Shown: positions 8,971 through 18,578 of the stretch, one piece after another
Numbering within the stretch: position 1 is the stretch's first letter
How the letters are laid out: each line of letters begins with the position of its first letter
Source of the DNA: Albibacillus kandeliae
Lineage (GTDB): Bacteria > Pseudomonadota > Alphaproteobacteria > Rhodobacterales > Rhodobacteraceae
Direction of reading: 5' to 3'
NCBI RefSeq assembly: GCF_003116585.1
Contig: NZ_QEHM01000004.1
Span: 62,001 to 126,000 of the forward strand
Length of the DNA stretch: 64,000 nucleotides
The notes under the pieces: model-generated
The model's input: the letters and a program-made list of their open reading frames with translations, nothing else
The model's database searches: none
What the model was told of the DNA's origin: nothing
Position numbers and translations under genes: made by a program

Positions 8971-10950
8971 ATGGCCCAAGTCTCCCTTACCTTCCCCGAT
9001 GGCAATTCGCGTTCCTATGACGCCGGCGTGACGCCTGCGCAGGTCGCGGCCGACATCTCCACCTCTCTCGCCAAAAAGGCGATCTCGGCCACCGTCGATG
9101 GCAAGCACTGGGATCTCCAGTGGCCGATCGAAGCCGACGCCTCCATCGCGCTGCACACGCTGCAGGACGAAGCGCAGGCCAACGAGCTGATCCGTCACGA
9201 CCTCGCCCATATCATGGCGCGGGCGGTGCAGGAGATCTGGCCCGACACCAAGGTCACCATCGGCCCCGTCATCGAGAATGGCTGGTACTACGATTTCGAC
9301 CGCTCGGAGCCCTTCACGCCCGAAGATCTCGGCCTCATCGAGAAGAAGATGAAGGAGATCATCAACAAGCGTGATGCGGTGCGCACCGAAGTCTGGGACC
9401 GTGCCCGCGCGGTCAAGCACTATGAGGACAACGGCGAGCCCTACAAGGTCGAGCTGATCGACGCCATTCCGGGCGACGAGCCGCTGCGCATGTACTGGCA
9501 CGGCGACTGGCAGGACCTTTGCCGCGGTCCGCACCTGCAGAACACCGGGCAGGTGCCGGGCGACAGCTTCAAGCTGATGTCGATCGCGGGCGCCTACTGG
9601 CGCGGCGACAGCAAGCGTCCGATGCTGCAGCGCATCTACGGCGTGGCCTTCCGCAACAAGGAACAGCTCAAGGCGCATCTGACGATGCTGGAGGAGGCCG
9701 CCAAGCGCGACCACCGCAAGCTGGGCCGCGAGATGGACCTGTTCCACATGCAGGAAGAGGCCCCTGGTCAGGTGTTCTGGCACCCCAACGGCTGGACCGT
9801 CTACACCACGCTGCAGGACTACATGCGCCGCAAGCAGCGCGCCGGTGGCTACCGCGAGATCAACACGCCGCAGGTGGTGGACCGCAAGCTGTGGGAGGCC
9901 TCGGGCCACTGGGACAAGTACCAGCACCACATGTTCATCGTCGAGGTGGATGAAAGCCGCGACGGCGAGAACGACGATGCCTCGGCCAAGAACCGGGAGC
10001 AGACGCGGATCAACGCACTGAAGCCGATGAACTGCCCCTGCCACGTGCAGGTGTTCAACCAGGGCCTCAAGTCCTACCGCGACCTGCCGCTGCGGCTGGC
10101 CGAGTTCGGCTCGTGCAACCGCTTCGAGCCCTCGGGCGCGCTGCACGGGATCATGCGGGTGCGCGGCTTTACCCAGGACGACGCGCATATCTTCTGCACC
10201 GAGGACCAGATCCAGGCCGAATGCGCGCGCTTCATCGACTTCCTCGCGAACATCTACGAAGAGCTCGGCTTTCCCGAGTTCGAGATCAAGTTCGCCACCC
10301 GTCCCGAGAAACGGGTCGGCACCGAGGAGTCGTGGGACTACGTCGAAGGGGCGCTGGAGAACGCGATCAAGGCCGTGGGCCGCGAGTACACGCTCGAGCC
10401 GGGCGACGGTGCCTTCTACGGTCCCAAGCTCGACTTCTACCTGACCGACGCAATCGGCCGGGTCTGGCAGTGCGGCACCTTTCAGGTCGATCCCAACCTG
10501 CCGGAACGGCTCGGCGCGACCTACATCGCGGCGGATGGCGCCAAGCACCGTCCGTTCATGCTGCACCGCGCGACTCTCGGGTCCTTCGAGCGCTTCATCG
10601 GCATCCTGATCGAGAACTGGGAAGGCAAGCTGCCCTTCTGGCTCGCCCCGCGTCAGGTCGTAGTCGCCTCGATCACCTCCGAGGCCGATGACTACGTGAA
10701 CGAGGTCGTCACGAAGCTGGCTGCCGCCGGTGTCCGCGCCGAGGCCGACGTGCGCAACGAGAAGATCAACTACAAGGTGCGCGAGCATTCGGTCGGCAAG
10801 GTCCCGGTGATCCTCGCCGTCGGCGCCCGCGAAGTCGAGGAACGCACCGTCTCGGTGCGCCGCCTTGGCGAGAAGCAGACCAGCATGGCAACGCTCGACG
10901 AGATCGTCGCGAGCCTGACGGCAGAAGCAACGCCGCCGGACCTGCGATAA
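8971..10950 (+). CDS. thrS: Threonyl-tRNA synthetase
   Basis: This class II aminoacyl-tRNA synthetase charges tRNA-Thr. In order the 659 residues contain a short TGS domain, the second-additional editing domain with the [10 protein letters not shown] zinc/editing histidines, the catalytic core (KPMNCPCH, and motif 2 around [20 protein letters not shown]) and a C-terminal anticodon-binding domain. The length matches bacterial ThrRS. The start ATG is preceded by GACGAGGAGTGCCGAT. It appears monocistronic with its own terminator. Confidence 0.98.
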   Translation: MAQVSLTFPDGNSRSYDAGVTPAQVAADISTSLAKKAISATVDGKHWDLQWPIEADASIALHTLQDEAQANELIRHDLAHIMARAVQEIWPDTKVTIGPVIENGWYYDFDRSEPFTPEDLGLIEKKMKEIINKRDAVRTEVWDRARAVKHYEDNGEPYKVELIDAIPGDEPLRMYWHGDWQDLCRGPHLQNTGQVPGDSFKLMSIAGAYWRGDSKRPMLQRIYGVAFRNKEQLKAHLTMLEEAAKRDHRKLGREMDLFHMQEEAPGQVFWHPNGWTVYTTLQDYMRRKQRAGGYREINTPQVVDRKLWEASGHWDKYQHHMFIVEVDESRDGENDDASAKNREQTRINALKPMNCPCHVQVFNQGLKSYRDLPLRLAEFGSCNRFEPSGALHGIMRVRGFTQDDAHIFCTEDQIQAECARFIDFLANIYEELGFPEFEIKFATRPEKRVGTEESWDYVEGALENAIKAVGREYTLEPGDGAFYGPKLDFYLTDAIGRVWQCGTFQVDPNLPERLGATYIAADGAKHRPFMLHRATLGSFERFIGILIENWEGKLPFWLAPRQVVVASITSEADDYVNEVVTKLAAAGVRAEADVRNEKINYKVREHSVGKVPVILAVGAREVEERTVSVRRLGEKQTSMATLDEIVASLTAEATPPDLR

Positions 10951-10975
10951 GCTCTGACACATATCGGAAAGCGAT

Positions 10976-11003
10976 GGGCGGTGACGGAAGTCGCCGCCCT
11001 TTC
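10976..11003 (+). terminator. Intrinsic terminator after thrS
   Basis: GGGCGGTGAC and GTCGCCGCCC form a 10-bp stem (one G.U pair) closed by a GGAA tetraloop and followed by TTTCTC. Confidence 0.75.
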
Positions 11004-11125
11004 TCGTCACATAGCCCTTCCACTCCAGGTTAACCCCCGCCCCGGGCCCGCCCCCGCCCCGGGCTTGCCCCGGGGCCCCGCCTCCCATTGCACCCACCCG
11101 TACCAGCGCGGGGCGCGTGACGAAC

Positions 11126-11875
11126 CTACCCCGGCAAGGTCACCACAATGGCACCACGCTCGGTCGCCACGACCGTATGCTCATATTGCACCACCGGCGC
11201 GCGCGGCTCGCTGTAGAGCGTCCAGCCGTCCGGCCCGTCGCTGGCCCAGAGGCCCCCGGTCGACAGGAACGGTTCGACCGTGATCACCAGCCCCTTGTTG
11301 ATCTGCCGCCGGTCATCGCGGGTGGGCCATGTCGCGATTTCCTCGGGGTACTCATGCAGCGAGCGGCCGACCCCGTGGCTGGCAAGGTTGCGGATCAATG
11401 TATAGCCCTGCTCGGCGGCGAAGCGGCCGATCGCGTTGCCGATCGACGACAGCGGGCGGCCGTGACGGACCTGGCCGATGCCGATCTGCATGGCGCGGCG
11501 TCCATCCCGGCACAGGCGGTCCTGCGAAGGGCGTGTCGGGGCAATGCGGAAGGTCGCGCCGGTATCGGCAAAGTAACCATCCTTGGAGGCCGAGACGTCG
11601 ATGTTCACGAGGTCGCCCTTGGCGATCACCCGGTCGCCGGGGATACCGTGGGCAATTTCCTCGTTCACGCTGATGCAGGTCGCGCCCGGAAAGCCATAAG
11701 TGGACTGCGGCGCCGAAACCGCGCCCTCGCGTTCCAGCAGGTCCCGTCCGATTTCGTCAAGCTCCCCGGTCGTCATGCCCGGCTCCATGGCGCGGGCCAT
11801 GGCCTGCATGGTATTGGCGACGATGCGGCCGATGTGTTTCAGCCCGTCCAACTCGTCCTGTCTGGTGATCGTCAT
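11126..11875 (-). CDS. map: Type I methionine aminopeptidase
   Basis: This enzyme removes the initiator Met from nascent proteins. The 249 residues show all five metal ligands of type I MetAP: the two Asp in NIDV and FADTG, the His in ASHGVGRSLHE, and the Glu residues in TVEPFL and QYEHTVV. The start ATG at 11875 follows GGAGGGCGGACAG-like sequence. It stands alone between thrS and the xdh operon. Confidence 0.96.
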   Translation of the reverse strand: MTITRQDELDGLKHIGRIVANTMQAMARAMEPGMTTGELDEIGRDLLEREGAVSAPQSTYGFPGATCISVNEEIAHGIPGDRVIAKGDLVNIDVSASKDGYFADTGATFRIAPTRPSQDRLCRDGRRAMQIGIGQVRHGRPLSSIGNAIGRFAAEQGYTLIRNLASHGVGRSLHEYPEEIATWPTRDDRRQINKGLVITVEPFLSTGGLWASDGPDGWTLYSEPRAPVVQYEHTVVATERGAIVVTLPG

Positions 11876-12269
11876 CTGTCCGCCCTCGCAACTGCGCCCG
11901 CCAGTCTACCCGCAAGCCGCCGACTTGTCCCGGCCGGAACACTCATCGCCCCTGTGGCACGCGCCCGGCCCCTCCGGAAATGCCGGTAAATAAGGCATCA
12001 TTCTTCGTATTTATGCGAAGCTGCTTCAAGTCAGTGCGACAACGCACAAAGGCCAAGACCTTGAAAAGGAACGCCTTAACCCGGATGGCAGAAAAACCAC
12101 GTATGCCGTGGTATTCCGCCGGTGACCCGGGGGGGCCACAGCTTTTCCTTGCCAGAGCGGCCCACGCTTTTCTAACCTCCGGTACGTCAAAAGGCTGGTC
12201 CTGCCCTCTACGTCGCATCGAGGGAGGACCGATCCGGCCGCAACAGGGGTAAGGCGACGGGTTTCTCAT
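11876..12269. other. Intergenic region upstream of the xdh operon
   Basis: This 394-bp gap is less GC-rich than its surroundings in the part 11985-12070 and probably holds promoters for map and xdhA. A dyad is listed separately at 12003-12020. A 90-codon open frame at 11980-12252 has no ribosome-binding site and no protein-like pattern, so I do not call it a gene. Confidence 0.5.
12003..12020. promoter_or_regulatory. Dyad CTTCG-N8-CGAAG upstream of xdhA
   Basis: CTTCGTATTTATGCGAAG is an 18-bp interrupted palindrome in the AT-richer part of the gap 250 bp upstream of xdhA. It could be an operator, but no specific regulator is indicated. Confidence 0.25.
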
Positions 12270-13646
12270 ATGGACATCACGTTTCTTCTGAACGGAGAGA
12301 CTGTGGTCCTGAATGGCGTGGCGCCGACGACCACGCTTCTGGACTGGCTGCGCGAGGAGCGCGGGTTGACCGGCACCAAGGAAGGCTGCAACGAAGGCGA
12401 TTGCGGTGCATGTACCGTCATGGTGACGGACGAGAGCGGGCCGAGGGCCCTGAACGCCTGCATCCTGTTCCTGCCGCAACTGCACGGGCGCGCGGTGCGC
12501 ACGGTCGAAGGCGTGTCGGGGCCGGACGGAACGCTGCACCCGGTGCAGCAGGCAATGGTCGAGCATCACGGATCGCAGTGCGGCTTCTGCACCCCGGGCT
12601 TCATCATGTCGATGGCCACCGCCCATGCCCGCGGCGCCACGGATCACGACGACCAGCTGGCAGGCAACCTCTGCCGCTGCACCGGCTATGCGCCGATCAT
12701 CCGGGCCGCCCGGTCAGCCGAAGGCACCCCGGTGCCCGAATGGATGGCCGATGAGGTGCCGGGCTCCACCCCGCCCGCGCCGACCGCATCGGGCCCGTGG
12801 ATGCCGGCGAGCACCGACGAGCTGGCCACGATCTATGCCGCGCATCCGGAGGCCGTGCTGGTGGCCGGTGCCACCGATGTCGGCCTCTGGGTCACCAAGG
12901 CGCTGCGCGAGCTCGACGAGGTGATCTTTCTCGGCCGCTGCGACGACCTGAAGGCGGTCGAGGTAACGGAAGCGTCGATCCGCTTCGGCGCCATGGTCGA
13001 CATGAACACGGTACGGGCGACCCTCGCTCCGCTGTTCCCCTCCTACGGCGAGATGATCCGCCGCTATGGCTCGACACAGGTCAGGAACGCGGCGACCATC
13101 GGCGGGAACATCGCCAATGGCTCGCCCATCGGGGACAACCCGCCCGCGCTGATCGCGCTTGGCGCCACCCTGCACCTGCGCAAGGGCGAGATCCGCCGCG
13201 ATCTTCCGATCGAGGACTACTTCCTCGACTACGGCAAGCAGGACCGCGCGCCCGGCGAGTTTGTCGAGGCGGTGACGATCCCGCGCCAGACCGACCGGCT
13301 GAAGTGCTACAAGCTGTCGAAACGGTTCGATCAGGATATCTCGGCGGTCTGCGGCTGTTTCAACGTGACGATCGAGGACGGCACCGTGCGCGCCGCGCGA
13401 ATTGCCTTCGGCGGGATGGCTGGCGTGCCGAAACGGGCGGCTGCGGTCGAGGCCGCGCTGGTCGGGCAGCCCTGGACCGAGGCCACGGTAGCGGCCGCGC
13501 AGGCCGCCTTCGACCACGATTTCACACCGATGAGTGACATGCGCGCCTCGGCCGGCTATCGGCTGGCAAGCGCGAAGGCGATGCTGGCGCGCTACCTTGC
13601 AGAGGACATGGGCGAAGGCGCCTCGGTGCTGGAGGTGCGGGCATGA
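12270..13646 (+). CDS. xdhA: Xanthine dehydrogenase small subunit (FeS/FAD)
   Basis: This electron-transfer subunit of the molybdenum hydroxylase oxidises hypoxanthine and xanthine to urate. The N-terminal plant-type [2Fe-2S] domain has Cys40, Cys45 and Cys48 ([10 protein letters not shown]). The second cluster domain has CGFCTPGF and CRCTGY, and the FAD domain carries the [15 protein letters not shown] loop. The 458 residues match the two-subunit Rhodobacter-type enzyme. It overlaps xdhB by 4 bp (ATGA), so the two are translationally coupled. Confidence 0.96.
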   Translation: MDITFLLNGETVVLNGVAPTTTLLDWLREERGLTGTKEGCNEGDCGACTVMVTDESGPRALNACILFLPQLHGRAVRTVEGVSGPDGTLHPVQQAMVEHHGSQCGFCTPGFIMSMATAHARGATDHDDQLAGNLCRCTGYAPIIRAARSAEGTPVPEWMADEVPGSTPPAPTASGPWMPASTDELATIYAAHPEAVLVAGATDVGLWVTKALRELDEVIFLGRCDDLKAVEVTEASIRFGAMVDMNTVRATLAPLFPSYGEMIRRYGSTQVRNAATIGGNIANGSPIGDNPPALIALGATLHLRKGEIRRDLPIEDYFLDYGKQDRAPGEFVEAVTIPRQTDRLKCYKLSKRFDQDISAVCGCFNVTIEDGTVRAARIAFGGMAGVPKRAAAVEAALVGQPWTEATVAAAQAAFDHDFTPMSDMRASAGYRLASAKAMLARYLAEDMGEGASVLEVRA

Positions 13647-16066
13647 GTGTCGCGAGTTCCCTGCCCCACGACGCCGCGCGCCTGCATGTGACAGGCGCCG
13701 CGCGCTACATCGACGATATCCCGACGCCAAAGGGGTGCCTGCACCTTGCCTTCGGGATGAGCCCGGTGGCCCGGGGCCGGATCACCGCGATGGACCTCGA
13801 CGCGGTACGCGCCGCGCCCGGCGTGGTCGCGGTGCTGACCGCCGAGGACATGCCCTTCGAGAACGATGTCTCGCCGTCCAACCACGACGAGCCGCTGCTG
13901 GCGGAGGGAGAGGTGTTCTACGTCGGCCAGCCGGTCTTTGCCGTGGTGGCGGCAAGCCACCTCGCCGCCCGCAAGGCGGCCAAGCTGGGCCAGGTCAACT
14001 ACGAGGAACTGGAGGCCATCCTGACGGTTGATCAGGCGATGGCCGCGAACAGCCGGTTCGAGGAGGGCCCGAGGGTCTACTCCAAGGGCGATGCAGCGGC
14101 GGCGCTGGCCAAGGCGCCGCAGGTGATCGAGGGCAGCTTCGAGATCGGCGGGCAGGAGCATTTCTACCTCGAGGGACAGGCCGCGCTGGCGCTGCCGCAG
14201 GAGGGTGGAGACATGGTCGTCATGTCCTCGACCCAGCACCCGACCGAGATCCAGCACAAGGTGGCGGAGGCGCTCGGGGTGCCGATGCACGGTGTCCGGG
14301 TCGAGACGCGGCGCATGGGCGGCGGCTTCGGCGGCAAGGAGAGCCAAGGCAACCACCTCGCCGTGGCCTGCGCCGTGGCGGCGCGCGCCACCGGCAAGCC
14401 CTGCAAGATGCGCTACGACCGCGATGACGACATGGTCATCACCGGCAAGCGGCACGATTTCCGCGTGACCTACCGCGCCGGGATCGACGCGGAGGGGCGG
14501 GTGCTGGCGGTCGACTTCGTGCACTACGCCCGCTGCGGCTGGGCGCAGGACCTGTCGCTGCCGGTCGCCGACCGGGCGATGCTGCATGCCGACAACGCCT
14601 ACCTGCTGGACAACATCCGGATCGAGAGCCACCGGCTGAAGACCCACACGCAGTCCGCCACCGCCTACCGCGGCTTCGGCGGGCCGCAGGGGATGATCGG
14701 GATCGAACGGGTGATGGACCACGCGGCGCACGTGCTGGGGATGGACCCGGTCGAGCTGCGGCGGCGGAACTACTATGCGGAGGCCGCGGACGGGGGGCCG
14801 TCTGCCCCCCGGTCGGCTGCGCCGACTCCCCCCGAGGATATTTTGGACCCAAGGAAGCACGTGGAATATGCCTCGCGCGGGTCCGTCTCGGAGGTGTCGC
14901 AGCCGGGGGTTCCGGCGGCGCCGAAGGGGGCGCAGACCACGCCCTATGGCATGGAGGTCGAGGATTTCATCCTGCACGGGCTGACCGACCGGCTGCTGGA
15001 GACCAGCGACTATGCCGCGCGGCGGGCGGCGGTGGCCGAATGGAACGCGTCGCACCGGCTGGTGAAGAAGGGGATCGCCTTTTCGCCGGTTAAGTTCGGG
15101 ATATCCTTCACCCTCACCCACCTGAACCAGGCGGGCGCGCTGGTCCATGTCTACCAGGACGGCTCGGTCCATCTGAACCATGGCGGCACCGAGATGGGAC
15201 AGGGACTGTTCCAGAAGGTCGCGCAGGTGGCGGCGGCCCGGTTCGGGATCGGGCTGGAAATGGTGAAGATCACCGCGACCGACACCGGCAAGGTGCCGAA
15301 TACCTCGGCCACCGCGGCCTCGTCGGGGAGCGACCTGAACGGCATGGCGGTGAAGGCCGCCTGCGACACCATCCGCGACCGCATCGCCGCCTTCCTCGCC
15401 GAGCAGCACCAGTCCGAACCGGCCGAGGTGCGCTTCGAGGGTGGCCGCGTCCATGTCGGCTCCGAGAGCTACGCCTTTGCCGAGGCGGTGGAACGGGCCT
15501 ACGTGGGTCGGGTCAGCCTCTCGGCCACCGGCTATTACAAGACGCCCAAGGTGGCCTGGGACCGGATCAAGGGGCAGGGGCGACCGTTCTTCTACTTTGC
15601 CTATGGCGCGGCGGTGACCGAGGTCGCGGTGGATGTGCTGACGGGCGAGAACCGAATCCTGCGGGCGGATGTGCTGCACGATGCGGGCGCGAGCCTGAAC
15701 CCGGCACTGGACATCGGGCAGGTCGAGGGCGGCTACGTGCAGGGCGCGGGCTGGCTGACCACCGAGGAACTGGTCTGGGACGGCAAGGGGCGGCTCAGGA
15801 CCCACGCGCCCTCGACCTACAAGATCCCCGCCTGTTCGGACCGGCCCGAGGTGTTCAACGTGGCGCTCTGGGACGGGGCCAACCGGGAGGAGACCATCTA
15901 TCGCTCCAAGGCGGTGGGCGAGCCGCCCTTCATGCTGGGGATTTCCGCCTTTCTCGCGCTGTCGGACGCGGTGGCGGCCTGCGGGCCGCATTACCCGGCG
16001 CTGAACGCGCCGGCCACCGCCGAGGAGGTCTGGCGGGCCATCGGGAGGGCGCGCGATGGGGTTTGA
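13643..16066 (+). CDS. xdhB: Xanthine dehydrogenase large (molybdopterin) subunit with in-frame palindromic insert
   Basis: This catalytic subunit binds Mo-bis-oxo molybdopterin and purine substrate. Family motifs include [10 protein letters not shown], the GGGFGGKE Mo-cofactor loop and [10 protein letters not shown] near residue 340; the active-site Glu is expected in the C-terminal part. At 807 residues it is longer than the roughly 777-residue Rhodobacter XdhB. The excess lies at residues about 384-431, between RRRNYYAEA and [10 protein letters not shown], where the DNA is a REP-like palindromic element (14791-14857) read through in frame, followed by about 80 bp of less clear origin. The insert is rich in Pro, Ser and Gly. 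The gene overlaps xdhC by 11 bp. Confidence 0.95.
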   Translation: MSVASSLPHDAARLHVTGAARYIDDIPTPKGCLHLAFGMSPVARGRITAMDLDAVRAAPGVVAVLTAEDMPFENDVSPSNHDEPLLAEGEVFYVGQPVFAVVAASHLAARKAAKLGQVNYEELEAILTVDQAMAANSRFEEGPRVYSKGDAAAALAKAPQVIEGSFEIGGQEHFYLEGQAALALPQEGGDMVVMSSTQHPTEIQHKVAEALGVPMHGVRVETRRMGGGFGGKESQGNHLAVACAVAARATGKPCKMRYDRDDDMVITGKRHDFRVTYRAGIDAEGRVLAVDFVHYARCGWAQDLSLPVADRAMLHADNAYLLDNIRIESHRLKTHTQSATAYRGFGGPQGMIGIERVMDHAAHVLGMDPVELRRRNYYAEAADGGPSAPRSAAPTPPEDILDPRKHVEYASRGSVSEVSQPGVPAAPKGAQTTPYGMEVEDFILHGLTDRLLETSDYAARRAAVAEWNASHRLVKKGIAFSPVKFGISFTLTHLNQAGALVHVYQDGSVHLNHGGTEMGQGLFQKVAQVAAARFGIGLEMVKITATDTGKVPNTSATAASSGSDLNGMAVKAACDTIRDRIAAFLAEQHQSEPAEVRFEGGRVHVGSESYAFAEAVERAYVGRVSLSATGYYKTPKVAWDRIKGQGRPFFYFAYGAAVTEVAVDVLTGENRILRADVLHDAGASLNPALDIGQVEGGYVQGAGWLTTEELVWDGKGRLRTHAPSTYKIPACSDRPEVFNVALWDGANREETIYRSKAVGEPPFMLGISAFLALSDAVAACGPHYPALNAPATAEEVWRAIGRARDGV
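14791..14857 (+). repeat. REP-like palindromic element inside xdhB
   Basis: The element has hairpin 1 (CGGGGG..CCCCCG, 14791-14811), hairpin 2 (GTCGGC-TGC-GCCGAC, 14812-14826), then TCCCCCCGAGGATATTTTGG and AAGGAAG. This is the same order of two palindromes, C-run, AGTATTT-like box and purine-rich tail as in the intergenic copies at 34211-34350 and 57027-57170. Here it lies inside a coding frame with no stop. Confidence 0.75.
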
Positions 16067-16982
16067 CCTCGACGGTCTGCGCACTGCCATTGCGGCGCAT
16101 GGGCGGGTGACCCGCGTGGTGATCGCCGCGCTGAAGGGGTCGAGCCCGCGCGAGGTCGGCGCCGCCATGCTGGTCTGGGAGGACGGGCAGTCCGGCACCA
16201 TCGGCGGCGGCGCGCTGGAGTACGAGGCAGCGGCGCGGGCGAGAGCCCTCACGCAGGACCGGCTGAGCCAGCATGCGCTGGGGCCGGAGCTTGGCCAGTG
16301 CTGCGGCGGGGCGGTGACCCTGCTCTCGGAAGTCTACGATGCAGCACGCGTCGGGGCACTGGACCCGGAGGTGGTGGCGCGCGGGCCGGGCGAGATGCCG
16401 CTGGCCGTGGCCCGGCTGCTGGCGCGAGCACGCAACGGCGCCGCGCCGTTGGCAGCGCAGCTGGTCGATGGCTGGCTGGTGGAACCGGTTCACCGGGCAA
16501 CGCGACGGATCTGGATCTGGGGCGCGGGCCATGTGGGCCGGGCGCTGGTCGGCGTGCTGGCCCCCCTGCCCGATCTCGATATCACCTGGATCGATACCGC
16601 GCCGGACCGCTTTCCCGCCGAGGTTCCCGCAGGTGTCACCGTGGTGCCCGCACGCGAACCGGCGTCGCTGGTGGCCCATGCCCCCCGCGAGGCCGAGCAC
16701 CTGATCCTGACTTATTCGCACGCGCTGGACCTCGAGCTCTGCCATCGCCTGCTGGGCCACGGGTTCGCCAGTGCCGGGCTGATCGGCTCGGCCACCAAGT
16801 GGGCCCGGTTCCGCGGCCGACTTGCCGCGCTCGGTCATCCCGTGGAACGCATCGCGCGCATCACCTGCCCGATCGGGGACCCCGCGCTCGGGAAACACCC
16901 GCAGGCCATTGCCCTCGGTGTGGCCGCGCGCTTACTGAGACCGCGGGCAGCGCATCCCGCCCGAAAGGACCAGACCGCATGA
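16056..16982 (+). CDS. xdhC: Xanthine dehydrogenase accessory protein XdhC
   Basis: XdhC binds the molybdenum cofactor, supports its sulfuration and inserts it into XdhB; it is not a subunit of the mature enzyme. The 308-residue protein shows the N-terminal XdhC/CoxI pattern (KGSSPREVGAAMLVW, GTIGGGALEYEA, the conserved CCGG) and a C-terminal Rossmann-like half starting WIWGAGHVGRALV. It overlaps xdhB and shares ATGA with the next gene, tying purine oxidation to the transporter genes. Confidence 0.95.
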   Translation: MGFDLDGLRTAIAAHGRVTRVVIAALKGSSPREVGAAMLVWEDGQSGTIGGGALEYEAAARARALTQDRLSQHALGPELGQCCGGAVTLLSEVYDAARVGALDPEVVARGPGEMPLAVARLLARARNGAAPLAAQLVDGWLVEPVHRATRRIWIWGAGHVGRALVGVLAPLPDLDITWIDTAPDRFPAEVPAGVTVVPAREPASLVAHAPREAEHLILTYSHALDLELCHRLLGHGFASAGLIGSATKWARFRGRLAALGHPVERIARITCPIGDPALGKHPQAIALGVAARLLRPRAAHPARKDQTA

Positions 16983-18499
16983 GCGAGACCCTCCTCAGCA
17001 TCAGGGGCCTGACCAAGGCCTATCCCGGCGTTGTCGCCAACTCCGACGTCTCCTTCGACATCGGCGCGGGCGAGGTTCACGCGCTGCTGGGCGAGAACGG
17101 CGCGGGCAAGTCGACGCTGGTCAAGATGATCTACGGGCTGGTCAAGCCCGACAGCGGCGCCATGACCCTGCGCGGCGCCCCCTATGCCCCGGCCGAACCG
17201 CGCGCCGCGCGGGCCGACGGGATCGCCATGGTGTTCCAGCATTTTTCGCTGTTCGACGCCCTGAACGTCGCCGAGAACATCGCGCTGGGGATGGAGAACC
17301 CGCCGCCGATGCGCGACCTCGCCCGGCGCATCCGCGAGGTCTCGGAAACCTACGGCCTGCCGCTGGACCCGTTCCGCACCGTGGGCGACCTCTCGGCCGG
17401 CGAACGGCAGCGGGTCGAGATCATCCGCTGCCTGCTGCAGGACCCCAAGCTGCTGATCATGGACGAACCGACCTCGGTGCTGACGCCGCAGGAGGTGGAG
17501 ATCCTGTTCAAGACGCTGACCAAGCTTTCAGCCGAGGGCACCGCGATCCTCTACATCTCGCACAAGCTCGAGGAGATCCGGACGCTCTGTGACCATGCCA
17601 CCGTGCTGCGGCTGGGCAAGGTGGTGGGCGAATGCGTGCCGCGCGAGAGCACGGCGCGCGAGATGGCCGAACTGATGGTGGGCACCACGCTGCAGACCCC
17701 GACGCGCGCGGGGCGCGAACTGGGGCCAGTGGCGCTGGCGCTGCGCGGGCTCTCGGCCGCCTCGCCCTCGCAATTCGGCACCTCGCTCAAGAACGTGCAC
17801 CTCGAGGTGAAGCAGGGCGAAGTGCTTGGCATCGGCGGCGTCGCGGGCAACGGGCAGGACGAGTTGCTGGCGGTCCTGTCGGGCGAGATCCCGACCGACG
17901 AGGGTGCCGTGGAACTCAAGGGCGCCGGGATCGGGCGGCTCGGGCCGGCCGAGCGGCGGCGGCTCGGCCTGCTGACCGCGCCCGAGGAACGGCTGGGCCA
18001 CGCGGCGGCGCCGGACATGAGCCTGACCGAAAACGCCATGCTGACCGGTTCGGTGCGGGAAGGGCTGGAGCGCCGGGGCTTTCTGAAATGGGCGGCCGCG
18101 CAGGACTTTGCCGAGAAGATCATCAAGGCCTTCGACGTGCGCACGCCGGGCCCGGACAACGCGGCACGCTCGCTCTCGGGCGGGAACCTGCAGAAGTTCG
18201 TGATCGGGCGCGAGGTGCTGCAGCGCCCGGACGTGCTGGTGGTGAACCAGCCGACCTGGGGCGTCGATGCCTCGGCGGCGGCGGCGATCCGGCAGGCCCT
18301 GCTGGACCTTGCCGCCAGCGGTGCGGCGGTGATCTGCATAAGCCAGGATCTCGACGAACTGATGGAGATCGCGGACCGCTTTGCCGCGCTGAACGAGGGG
18401 CGGCTGAGCGAGCCGCGCCCAACCACCGGCCTCACGGTCGACGAGATTGGCCTGATGATGGGCGGGGCGCACGGCATGGAAGTGGCCGCGGTTGGATAG
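16979..18499 (+). CDS. BMP-type nucleoside ABC transporter, duplicated ATP-binding protein
   Basis: This 506-residue protein has two ABC cassettes, as in the YufO/RbsA-like group that energises purine-nucleoside uptake. Cassette 1 has Walker A GENGAGKST (38-46), signature LSAGERQR and Walker B LLIMDEPTS. Cassette 2 has a degenerate Walker A (GGVAGNGQDEL), a good signature LSGGNLQ and VVNQPTWGVD in place of Walker B, the usual asymmetry. The start ATG overlaps the xdhC stop by 4 bp. Position next to xdhABC suggests it imports purine bases or nucleosides for oxidation. Confidence 0.93.
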   Translation: MSETLLSIRGLTKAYPGVVANSDVSFDIGAGEVHALLGENGAGKSTLVKMIYGLVKPDSGAMTLRGAPYAPAEPRAARADGIAMVFQHFSLFDALNVAENIALGMENPPPMRDLARRIREVSETYGLPLDPFRTVGDLSAGERQRVEIIRCLLQDPKLLIMDEPTSVLTPQEVEILFKTLTKLSAEGTAILYISHKLEEIRTLCDHATVLRLGKVVGECVPRESTAREMAELMVGTTLQTPTRAGRELGPVALALRGLSAASPSQFGTSLKNVHLEVKQGEVLGIGGVAGNGQDELLAVLSGEIPTDEGAVELKGAGIGRLGPAERRRLGLLTAPEERLGHAAAPDMSLTENAMLTGSVREGLERRGFLKWAAAQDFAEKIIKAFDVRTPGPDNAARSLSGGNLQKFVIGREVLQRPDVLVVNQPTWGVDASAAAAIRQALLDLAASGAAVICISQDLDELMEIADRFAALNEGRLSEPRPTTGLTVDEIGLMMGGAHGMEVAAVG

Positions 18500-18502
18500 G
18501 CT

Positions 18503-18547
18503 GCCGCCTCCGGCGGGAGTATTTAGAAAGAAAAGATGACAGGGCGC
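18503..18547 (+). repeat. Solo REP-like half element between transporter genes
   Basis: GCCGCC-TCC-GGCGGG is followed by AGTATTTAGAAAGAAAAGATG, the palindrome/AGTATTT/AAGAAAAGATG pattern shared with the bipartite elements elsewhere in the window. It fills most of the 79-bp gap between the ATPase and the first permease gene. Confidence 0.65.
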
Positions 18548-18578
18548 GCAGACGCCGAAGGGGACAGGGGATGAAGGA

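Noticed and set aside
8695-11097. 800-codon open frame antisense to thrS
   Set aside because: It is the GC-skew shadow of thrS; the translation is rich in Arg, Val, Gly and His with no domain pattern, and thrS is certain.
11030-11100. Runs of CCCCGCCCCGGGCC that look like a tandem repeat
   Set aside because: Irregular low-complexity GC sequence between thrS and map, with no constant unit; not a CRISPR or VNTR.
11980-12252. 90-codon open frame upstream of xdhA
   Set aside because: No ribosome-binding site, no protein-like composition, and it occupies the probable promoter region.
13592-16252. 886-codon open frame antisense to xdhB
   Set aside because: Same reason: a high-GC mirror frame over a well-identified gene, with no start signal or recognisable motif.
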